Shown one piece after another: positions 39,201-51,600 of a DNA stretch of 64,000 nucleotides. Under the pieces are notes generated by a model. The model did no database searches. It was not told where the DNA came from and saw nothing but the letters and a program-made list of their open reading frames with translations. The stretch comes from Sipunculus nudus (Eukaryota > Annelida > Sipuncula > Golfingiida > Sipunculidae). The stretch lies in NCBI GenBank assembly GCA_026874595.1, contig CM049310.1, positions 89,227,556 through 89,291,555 of the forward strand, in the 5' to 3' direction. The translations under genes and the position numbers were made by a program. The first letter of the stretch is position 1. Each line of letters begins with the position of its first letter.

Positions 39201-42200
39201 AATAAGGATAAAAAAGGGTGACCATTGTAACATTTCAATAAATTTTGAAATGTTAATGTGCTGTGTGTGCTTGGAACAATCCAGCTGTTACTCTGTTATG
39301 AGACATAAAAAACTGTGTACAGTCTAATCTGGAGATGTTATTAACATTCCTCACAATATTCTCCTTAATCATTTCCTATTAATAATGTTTTCGTATGTTA
39401 AGGCTGATATAATATGAGTTTTAATATTCAGTGTTAATTTTCTTTTGCATTTAGCAACTGAACAAGTTTACATAGTTCAACCTTCATACATTCTAATAGA
39501 TCATATTTCCTCCCATTAAAAATATTACTACATCATCTGCAAATAATATGGAAAAGAGTATTATACATGACATACATTAACCATATCTCAAATGTATAAC
39601 AAAATAAAATTGGCCCAAGAAATGAGCCTGTGGAAATCAAAATTATCACAACGTTATTAGATATTATTGTAACAAACATTGTCTGCGATATGATAGGTAA
39701 CAATTTAAACCATATGTGGAATCTCAGTCCTTATTTATACAGATTCTTAAAGAGCATTGCATGTTTTACAGTATCATAAGCTTTACTAAATTCAAGAAAT
39801 ACACCAAATTCTAAATCATCTATCTCCAGATGTTTCGTGATTTTTCCAGTTAAAACAAACAGAGCAAGATTGGTTCCATATTTCAACACTAAACCAAACT
39901 GATATTTGTATAAATGTTTTATATGATATCATTAATTCCTGACAATATTAATTTTTTTTATGCCACGAAGTATTCATAAAATGTGTAAAAGGCTTCCATG
40001 AAACCAATATTATTCAGGCTGTTTCTAGCAATATCTAACCAACTAGACTGGAATCTGAGACACCATTGGAACCCTTTTTCCAGAGATAATACAATATGTA
40101 GCTGCAAAAGAGAAAAAAAGAGTATAAATCACTTCATAATACCTTGGGAGTTTATATGGTAAATGGAATATGCCTTTGGCCAATGCCTTAAAGAAACAAG
40201 GTTTCGGCTCCCTAGTTATGTTGTTCACAAGATCTGAACATAAACATAAAATATAAAATATGGAACATATGATCTGATCTACATGGATGGGGTCCATTTA
40301 TTCATCATATAGTTAGGGTTTACATAGTATCCACCTAGAACATTTAACTCTTTAAACTAGAAATATCTTAGTGAACTTTCTTTAGAAATAAAATATTTGA
40401 TCACTCCGACCAGTGTTTTGTTACCTGCAGAACAAAAGCAAAATTGGGGCACCTTTCAAATGGAATACTAAGCTGCTACATCTATTTGATATTGGGTCTG
40501 GCCTACTTTCAGTTACTCCAGCTGCATACCTGATTAAATTCAGTTTATTGCGTTCTTTGTGTCTTTATGGTAGCCTACTTAACTGGAAAACAGAAATTAG
40601 GAATTGGGTCTACAAGTACAAAGAGATAACCATTATTTTCTTAAAAGCTACTTGCCTTCTACAGCCTTAACACGGTTTTGGTCCAGTAGATGCTTTCCTC
40701 TTCTGGCCCTATACGGCACGCCTTCTGCCAGTTCTTCTTGACAGAAGACGTGCCTCACCAACTTATAAAATAGTGTCGATGGGTTTCCACCGCTGGTAGC
40801 CATATAATCGTCCAGAGTTTCCTTCTTCATCATCACCCCCGTTCCCGGCCATAACTCGGTTCTGATCTGAAAATATAAATCAAATGCCCGAGTAATGTAA
40901 CTGTTTTAAGAGCTAATACTGCCAGCTCACTAAAATGAAAACAGCTGAAGAAAGTTTCATTTGTAGCAAGAAAGGTGTTACTACTGTCAATATTGATACA
41001 TGTTAATGCAGATTTATGAATTTTACATGAAAAAAATTAGTATAACGATAAAAAAAGATACAACATATTGAAATATGAATTTTGGCTTTGTTCATGTGCT
41101 TTATTTCCATCAGACCCGGGATTCCTTCATATGAGTGCCCTACCTGTTGCTCTAACTCCCTCACATGTTCCTCTTGGCTCCTCAGCGTACCTCTCAGTCT
41201 CCCGTTCTCCTCCTACAAGTTTAAGAATAAATTAAGGAAGCTGATAACCTATAATTTATATAATATATAATTTATATAATGTCTTCAAGAGGGCATACTC
41301 CTGTTTAGATATAAATGCCTCCAATTACCTGTTTAGTCTACCAGCCTGTGAACGTGAACGTATTCACCCTAACAAGCGATGTCAAAGCTGTAATGTCAGA
41401 GCTCAATTTTTTTTTATTATTTCAAACTTTTTATTTAAATCTAGTCACTTAAGAAATGTTTAATTTACATTTCTAAAGTGATTAATTTTAAATTATACAC
41501 TTCTAAACTCTTCAGAGTTTATAAATAGTTTTTATTTTTGGTTAATTGTGAAAAACGTTTGGATTTACATTTCTAAACTAAATATTTTATAATTTCAATG
41601 AGTTTAACAATAAGCCATAACCCAGTTGTAACAAGTCAGTAATGACAAATTTATCTTTAATTGATTATGGATAGTCTATGGTTTCTTATGAGCATGCATA
41701 ATACGTATGGAGGTTTTTGTTTCATTTGAGGTTTGTAGATACATGTATGTAGTGGGGTGAAGGGATTAATTTTGGTTCAGGCACTTGTGCACTTGCTTTT
41801 ATATCTACCACTTATATATTTGATATTTGTTTTATGTCACCTGCAGAAGCATGAGCTTGTTAATATAGCAATACCAGCACATCAAAGACTGGCAGAACTT
41901 GGGTATCCGAGTTGTTGTTGAGTATGATGTCATATCATGTAAATGGAGATATGATAATTAGACGTACATCTACAGAAAGAGGCTAAACTTTAGTCAGATT
42001 TCACCCAATAAATATCAAGTGCTGAACAGTCTTATTATTCTGAGACGGTTTGGCTGTTGACGCCTTTAGGAATCAAGACGTGTAATGGCAGAGAAATCAG
42101 TACCCATTGTTTTCGAATGTGTGTCTGCATATATGTAAATGTGTTTACAATTGGTAATTTGTTTTACATTTACCATGTCCCCTCCTGATTTCCAACAAGT

Positions 42201-45200
42201 GGTATTTGTATAAACAGTTGTAAATTATGTAGATATTAAGACGAGTACTATTACGTGATTAGAATACTATCTGTACTATACCTTTAGAGGCGGTCTACAG
42301 ATATGTCATTTAAGTAGTACATGGTTTACATTAGCCCTGAAATGGAAAAAAAAGAGATGTGGGGAGTTTCCCCCACAAGTGATGAAAAAAAAATAGTGGT
42401 GTATCTCTGTGTTAAGACTCAATGTAATGCCTCACGGTTTGAACTATACTGTCAGTTTAAGTTAATTGAGTCCCCCGAGTTTCTTCAGTGGCAAGAGCAT
42501 GGTCAGAATTTGTCTGAGATTACTTTCTGTTACCAGGGGTGAAAGATCTCCATAACAGCTTGTTTATGTTCAATTCGATCACTTTACCACACAACATAAC
42601 CAGGACTGTAGTGATAACAACATTTTTGATATATGCTTGAGTTGAACCAGTATTTTCTGTCTAATGTGTAAAAGAGCACCGATGTTCACAAGGAAATATA
42701 GGCGTTCTAGACCAGCCATATGTAATCCAGTAATTAACCCAACAACAAAGTGATCGATGTTTTCTTGTGGACTGGTTGGAATACATTTTCAATAGGATTT
42801 ATACAACTACTATATGATGGTTCTCACTAAGGGTTAATTTTAATTTGTGTTTAATATATTTGCTTTGTTTTAAACACATGAAAAGTGTAATCAATTTAAT
42901 TGATGCTTGCACTGTTTTATTTATATCTTTGCGCAGTTCATAAATAAACACAAAAAGAACCTGGAAGAATAAACAGAAATAGTATGGCACCCATATAAAC
43001 CTAAAATTTAGTATATTAATTTCATGATTAAAGTAGAAACGTATATAACTGATCTGGCTGAAGTAAAAATAATTACATATTTTGGACAAATGAAAAATTA
43101 CAGAGTGGTTAACAAATAAGCATATCTACCAAATCTTATTATGGATTGGACTCACCTCTAACTCCCTAGCTTGTCTTTCTCTGCTGGCAAGCTCTTCAGC
43201 CATTCTCTGAAACTGGTCCTGCAAGTTTTAAAATAAATGATTACATTGATGCTTAGTTGTAATTTGATGGTCTGCTCACTCAAAGTTATAGCAGGATATG
43301 GACATATTGTTGAATAATGTATTTCAATAAGGTCTAATATATGTTTAGATAGAAAGAACTATTTTAAATTTAATTTGAATAATTTCAAATGAATGAAATA
43401 TTGTAAAGTCTTTCATATGTATATATACATGTATATACACAATTACTGATTTCAGTTGCTGCATGTTGAATATTTTCCAGTGAATGGTTATTGCAGTGAA
43501 TAAGTAGTTATAATACATTAAGCACAAACCTCATACAACTCGGGCTGGCTGTTAGAAAAAGAAAACAATATTGATTACTGACATGTTTGATGTTCCTGTA
43601 TTCATTATGATATTTTCATGGCAATGGGAATGACAGATTCTAATGTTTAGTAAACAACTGTCCTGAAGCTATGGATTAATGGATTATCTTCTCACTTTAT
43701 GAATTAAACAACAATAGTCATTTTTTTATTTACCGTCTTACATGTCAGAAGAGAGTAATGCTCTACTGTAGCATTAACCTAGAAATGCAGATTGAAAGTG
43801 TATAAAGTCAGATCCTAGCTGTTCCAAAAAAAGTCATTTTCTAAATGTTCCACAAAAAGTCATATCCTAGCTGTTTCACAAAAAGTCATATCCTAGCTGC
43901 TTTACAAAAAGTCATATCCTAGCTGCTTTACAAAAAGTCATATCCTAGCTGCTTTACAAAAAGTCATATCCTAGCTGCTTTACAAAAAGTCATATCCTAG
44001 CTGTTTTACAAAAAGTCATATCCTAGCTGTTTTACAAAAAGTCATATCCTAGCTGTTTTACAAAAAGTCATATCCTAGATGTTTTACAAAAAGTCATATC
44101 CTAGATTCTTTACAAAAAGTCATATCCTAGATTTTTTACAAAAAGTCATATCCTAGCTGTTTTACAAAAAGTCATATCCTAGATGTTTTACAAAAAGTCA
44201 TATCCTAGCTGTTTTACAAAAAGTCATATTCTAGATGTTTTACAAAAAGTCATATCCTAGCTGTTTTAAAAAAAGTCATATCCTAGCTGTTTTACAAAAA
44301 GTCATTTCCTAGCTGTTTTACAAAAAGTCATGTCCTAGATGTTTTACAAAAAGTCATGTCCTAGCTGCTTTACATAAAGTCATGTCCTAGATGTTTTACA
44401 AAAAGTCCTATCCTAGCTGTTCCACAAAAAGTCCTATCCTAGCTGTTCCTCAAAAAGTCCTATCCTAGCTGTTTTACAAAAAGTCCTATCCTAGCTGTTT
44501 TACAAAAAGTCCTATCCTAGCTGTTCCACAAAAAGTCCTATCCTAGATGTTTTACAAAAAGTCCTATCCTAGCTGTTTTACAAAAAGTCCTATCCTAGCT
44601 GTTCCACAAAAAGTCCTATCCTAGCTGTTCCACAAAAAGTCCTATCCTAGCTGTTCCACAAAAAGTCCTATCCTAGCTGTTCCACAAAAAGTCCTATCCT
44701 AGCTGTTTTACAAAAAGTCCTATCCTAGATGTTTTACAAAAAGTCCTGTCCTAGATGTTTTTCAAAAAGTCCTATCCTAGCTGTTTTACAAAAAGTCCTA
44801 TCCTAGATGCTTTACAAAAAGTTCTATCCTAGCTGCTTTACAAAAAGTCATATCCTAGATGTTTTACAAAAAGTCATATCCTAGCTGTTTTACAAAAAGT
44901 CATATCCTAGATGTTTTACAAAAAGTCATATCCTAGCTGTTTTACAAAAAGTCATATCCTAGATGTTTTACAAAAAGTCATATCCTAGCTGTTTTACAAA
45001 AAGTCAAATCCTAGCTGTTTTACAAAAAGTCATATCCTAGCTGTTTTACAAAAAGTCATATCCTAGCTGTTTTACAAAAAGTCATGTCCTAGCTGTTTTA
45101 CAAAAAGTCATGTCCTAGCTGTTTTACAAAAAGTCATGTCCTAGCTGTTTTACAAAATGTCATGTCCTAGCTGCTTTACATAAAGTCATGTCCTAGATGT

Positions 45201-47312
45201 TTTACAAAAAGTCCTATCCTAGCTGTTCCACAAAAAGTCCTATCCTAGCTGTTCCACAAAAAGTCCTATCCTAGCTGTTTTACAAAATGTCCTATCCTAG
45301 CTGTTTTACAAAAAGTCCTATCCTAGCTGTTCCACAAAAAGTCCTATCCTAGATGTTTTACAAAAAGTCCTATCCTAGATGTTTTACAAAAAGTCCTATC
45401 CTAGATGTTTTACAAAGAGTCCTATCATAGATGTTTTACAAAAAGTCCTATCCTAGATGTTTTACAAAAAGTCATATCCTAGCTGTTCCACAAAAAGTTA
45501 TGTCCTAGATGTTTTACAAAAAGTCATATCCTAGATGTTTTACAAAAAGTCATATCCTAGATGTTTTACAAAAAGTCATATCCTAGCTGTTCCACAAAAT
45601 TTATATCCTAGATGTTTTACAAAAAGTCATATTCTAGATGTTTCACAAAAAGTCATCCTAGTTGTTTCAACACCCAGTGAAATTTTATATTATTCCTGAT
45701 ATAATTTCATTTTTATTTAAGCCATCCGTTATCATTTAAAACATTTGCATCATTCTGTTCTTATTATTTTGATAAAATCTGCTTACCATCATCAGCCTGT
45801 GTGACGCTGCCACCTCAGTGTCGTCTTTAGAAACTTCATTATATCTTGGCTTGTTCCTAATCCTTTTTGCATTCTCTGCAAACTGGTCAAGTAAATACAA
45901 TTCCATTAATTTTTTTATCTTCACATAAGCTCTGTACATTGAAATTATAATACAGTTTATTAAACATCAGACTATTGTGTATTGAAAGGCATTAAAATGG
46001 CTTCTGAGGTCCGGGGATAGAGCACAAAAAACAAAACCGGTAGATTGTGCTACCTTTCATTGCTGATTTCCAGTCATTTTCAAACCAGGGTGAATGATCT
46101 GCAGGCTAAAGGGGTCGGACATGCCCCACACCAACTGCCTGGTTTCACTCATAAACGAGTTCATCTTTTCAAGTGTCCTGTAGACGTACATACATAGTAT
46201 TCATAAAAATGTGTGTGATCGAATATGACTCAGATGGATACATAAGCTGAAGAATATTTTGGTTACCGACCGAAGGGTTTTTGTTTCCAAATGTCACATA
46301 AATTTGTTTTTAACAGCCATATGAGTAATATATTTAATGCACAACAGAACAGATTTTATGGATGCTACAGAAAAAGGTTGAATACTTTCTGAATCTGTAA
46401 ATTTCTTTTCTTTTTCATTTGCAGTTACATCACTTGAGTGTGACTGAATTTTATATTTTCAAGTTTCACTGAAATCTCATGACAACAAAAAATTTAAATC
46501 ATTTCTTACTGATATCATGGTGACCAGCCCTACACCCAGGCAGGGTTGATTAATTTGAACCATTTGATTTAAATTACTAATTAGTTTGGATTAATATTAA
46601 CTAAAATAATCACTTTTTTCATTTTCAAGAAAAGAAATTATGTAATTCATGTGAAAAATGTGTTTAAAAATATATTCACATCACGGCATGTTAAAATTAT
46701 TTGGTTTTGTTATTTTAAGTACCAGGCTTTAGTCAGGTTCACATGTGACAAATTTGCACAATTAACTCACTCTAGACAGACACTGATTTCAACTTTTATA
46801 AATTATTGTGTAACTGGTTGTTCTAACCGAGAAGATGCCACTACAGTTCTTATTCATCCAGGTTTGAAAATATATCAATTAAATTACTTGTTTATTTTGA
46901 TTTATATATGATTTTAAAATCTGCCAATATGATTTAGAACAGTCCTGGCACAGCTGGGAAACTAGTGTTTATATATAAAACATTAACAATAGATTTAATG
47001 ATTGTTCATGCATTGATTATAATGTTTGGTTAACATTTTTTGGGGGCTGGGGAGGGGTTGGAGAATGAACACAAAGTCGTAGGTTAAGTTGCTATTTGCT
47101 ACTTCTTTCAAGAAAAATGGATTTAACTTTGTAAATTAACAACTGTTTTGTTATTATTCTACATTTCAGGGAATAAAGTGCATTTTTTGTGTTCTTCCTA
47201 CACACTGAGAAACTATATTACTGTGTCCCCTCCTGTAAATGGAAAATAGTGGTTGCACAGCGATTGCAGATCTCATTTTAATCATAACTGTATAGTTTCA
47301 GTAAATAAATCT

Positions 47313-47379
<67 letters not shown>

Positions 47380-48253
47380 GCCGGGCCAAATACTAAAACT
47401 ATTTTAATGAAATAATTGTTTTATTTTTTTTTTCAGTGCCCATATCTTTCAATAAACATATTAATGATCACATTTTTACATGGCATATGATTTGGTTTTA
47501 TTACATTAGTTTTTGATACTAAATATGATAAATGGAACAGTTCTGTTATATGCATTTATTTATTTTATGATCAAATACAGAAAGACACTTGATATATTTA
47601 ACAATTAGAATCACTTACCCGCAGGGTGGACTTGGTTTCTTTGACGTGCTCCTTGGCGGGACTTACACAGCAGATGACGGCGCACCTGCTGCTTCCACCG
47701 AGGGCGTTCTTCAGGATCCACGTCAAGATGGAGCTCCGTCTGTCTCTGAACCTACGTATGTGAAGCATTCAAAATAAGCTTTTGCATTCGTAATAATAAA
47801 ATGCATTTAATGTTTGGTATATTTGGAATATAAACACGGGAAACAGGAATTAGACTCATAGTGGTGAGATTTTAAATGAGGGTTATCCAGATATCAATAC
47901 CATGGAAAATGAGAGATGGAGGCTACATGCATGGTCCTCAGTGACCTACTTTAGTTCCTCGTAAGGGAATTATGATTTCATCTAATTTATAATATTATCA
48001 ATCATCTTTCTAAAAAGGTCCCTTGTAACCATCTAGAGCCACAGAGCCAGACATCAGTACTTACCGTTTTTGCTTGGCCAGGTCAGATATCACCCGAGAC
48101 AGCGCCATCAGACTGCCGTTGATGGCTACCGTCTCCTTGGTCCGTGTCTCCGGTCTCTCTGATCCCGCAAGATCAACCATGTGCTACAAGAATTAAATTA
48201 TACAGATCATGTAGCCTTGTTGACGTTCAAATTTATCTAATAAAGATAAACTG

Positions 48254-48306
<53 letters not shown>

Positions 48307-48560
48307 GTGTATATATACATTTATATAGTAAGTCATGTTATGATGATATTAATTAGTACAATATGCCCTTTTCATGTATTTCATAATTAAATTTTATGGG
48401 CGAAATTCTCCCCTAGTAGATTTTCCTAGTAGATTTGGGTCGGACAAAGCTATGTGGCTCAGACAACATGACTCGCTGTCCCTATCATGTTGCTTTTTAT
48501 TTCCCGTAGTTAGTTCTGATTTTTGTAAAGAACATGCATATGAATTTAATGTCCAAAAGA

Positions 48561-48641
<81 letters not shown>

Positions 48642-51600
48642 TGTGGTTGACTTTTCGCTCGTGAAGGTTTCAAATTAAGCAAATTATCGCAAAATAGAAC
48701 TTTCATGAATGAGAAGTCAAATTGTGAAGGCTAGTCAGAAAGTAAAAGATGGACATTACAGATAAAATATGTCTTCTATGGTAATGACAAAATCTTAAAA
48801 ATGGTCCTCACGTACAGAAAAGCGGGGTTCAGGCCACAAAAAAAATTGCCTCGAACCATTGAAAAAAGGTTACGGTGACTGAATAAGGAGGGGTACCCCC
48901 CCCCACCCACACTCTGTATCCGCTTCTGGTATGGCGATTTAGCGAAAATCTTCACAAAACAGTGGAAAATAATCGCGAAATGTTAACCCCACGAATATGA
49001 AGCCAACCACTGTGCATATCATGCTCATTATGAGGATGTCTTCTTCCCCATTCAATCACCTGCACCACCTACAGGACATAGGCCTACTTTGTTACTGAAA
49101 TTATCCTAACTTTTACTATTCTAGCCCCAGGGGTACCTACCAGGTCTGCCTCTCGCACAGTTCCCGCAGCTCGACTCTGAACAGTCTGATAATAAAAAAT
49201 CCATAAAAAATACCATAAACAAGGATTCATTTAAGATATAACCAAATGGCTTAAACATTACACTTTTCTGTTTGCTTACGACTAGTAAAACTACTCCGAG
49301 AAATACGCTTCCGAAGTGTCCGCGTGAACTGGTCCTGTGAATGGAGATTATATTCAAGAACAACATGGCCTCATAGTGTAATGCTCGGTTGACTCCTTTG
49401 CATCATTTCAAAACATTTTACTGTCCAGTCATTGATTCAAGCCACAATGTACATATGTAAATGAATATTTCTTTATTTATTTATTCAAAATATTTATACA
49501 AAATTACTCCTTCAGTGATACAAACTGTTCTTACACAAGGCCATATCATTATACAGTAAAATATTATATTATATAAAATGACAAAAAAACACAAAATGCA
49601 TACTTATGACAGAGAATAGACAAAGTATGCATAAATACATGTACATAAATATAATAAACATAACATGTTTGTGAAGGTTATTGCATACATATTATTACCA
49701 CAATGTGTCCTAAAGAGAATGGCTTCAGAAAGAAAAGCTAGGACTAGTTAGCAAAGAAAAAGCAACTTGAGTTCCTGAGTACTGAATACATCTGCTATTG
49801 TGATAATGTTGAATTTTCAAACGGATTTTTTTAAAGACCAAAACAGGTGGGGTTTTAGTGAAACATAATTTAATACGTTCTGTTGTAAAATGTGATTTAA
49901 TAGAGTGGACCCAGTTACAATTAAAGGTACTGACAGGGTATTCATGGCAATAAAGAAACGATTGCCAATGACAGGGATGCTGCCATGGATTGCACATAAA
50001 TTATCTTTTTTTTCTCTGAATTTTCTAAAATTAGTTATACAGGTGCGAATAGAAAGAACTTTAACTGTGTATACATGTGCATTAAATATTACGTTAACAG
50101 TAATGGCGAACGCTTGTTTTTTTACACCCTTGACAAAACTTATAAAAGATTATAAATTAATTCTTAATTTCTTAACACAATTTTAAATTATACTGCTGTG
50201 AACAGAGCCTGAATCAGGTACAATTATTGGAAGGAATATTTCTGTTTTGGCTATAAAGTTCTGCTTATTCTTTTGATTTTATTTGAGAGGTATTCCTTAC
50301 ATTTGAATTATTTTATTTTGTAAAAACGTACCATAGTCAAGATGCTGTGAGATCGTGAACTGCGTTCGTTCTTCTCCGTGGGAGCCACTCTCCTGGCCCC
50401 TGAATGTACATTTGTAATTTTGTTGAGAAAAAACAAATCATTTAAGCGTTAAAACAAGTGACCATTACAACCAACAAAATGACCTTATTAGCCGATATTG
50501 TGTAGAAAAGAAATTATTAACCATCACAACAAATGACCATCACACCCAGCAAAAGGCTCTAAGCAGTTGTGTTTTATTAGAGCAGTTGGTTTTCATTAGC
50601 CATTGAAGCATGGCATGGGTACATTTAGTTGATTTATATATTTAGCTACTTAGCAAATCTGGATAAATTTAAAATCAGGGCATCGATGTGGATAATGCAT
50701 CCCTTCCAGAGCAAAATGTTTAATTTAGCGAAAATGGCAGGGCTTTTGCCAAATACTCTCCCAAGTCTATGTTCTAACCTGTAGAGCAATGTGGAACCAG
50801 GGGCGGATCCAGGATTTAATAAAAGGAGGGGTCCAACAAAGGAGGACTAATGACATAACCTAATAATAGGTCTCCAGCTCCAGAAGGGGGGGGGGCATAA
50901 ATTGGCCTTACCCCTTAAAATAGGTTGCTTCCGCTGAAGGGGGGGGGGGGGGTTGGGGTTGGACCTGGTATGCAGACAAGTACACCAGGTTACCCGACTG
51001 AAAATCTATAACAAACAGATAATTTGTTATGGAATATAGGCATGACAAAAAATAATACATAAAATCAGCAAATTTTGAAATGGATCCGCTTCTGGTTACA
51101 TTCTTTGTTGTGAATGTATTTTCCAGCTTACTGACACTTAAATTATTTTTACACTAGAATAATATATTTTACAGCAGTTTCTTTGTATTTTATTATAACA
51201 AGAATGATTTATCACCAGAAGATCTACTTACTCTGGATAACCTTCAGACATTCAGCAAAGTCTGTCTCAGCCATGAGCTGTTGGCGCCTGAGACCCTCAA
51301 TGCAGACAGTTTCCTGTTGTGAAGAGGAAGTGAGAGCACAGGGTACTTACATCGATGATGTTATTTTAACGGACAGTAAGTGTTTATACATCATGACTCT
51401 TGTGGGTAGAGTGCAATGAATATTTCAAATATTTAGCTCAGTAAAAGTAATTTCGGCTGTAGCAATCAACCTTTGTCATCCTTCTGGCCATTTACATGAC
51501 GCATTTCATTCCATAAAAGGAAGTCCTTAATGAATCTTCTTGGAAGCGTTCAAACAGGTCACAGTGAGACAGTTACAGTTGTGTTTTGGTCACTATCAGC

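Noticed and set aside
43815-45665. CRISPR-like repeat array
   Set aside because: Units are contiguous with no unique spacers and the genome is eukaryotic; it is a minisatellite.
48374-48706. Open frames with long Tyr-Ile runs on both strands
   Set aside because: Translation of a (TA)n microsatellite.
49265-49333. Extra kinesin exon (DQFTRTLRKRIS frame)
   Set aside because: All its possible donors break the phase. Joining exon 50399-50332 directly to 49185-49141 gives a continuous kinesin alignment (SHSILTM then TVQSRAAG).
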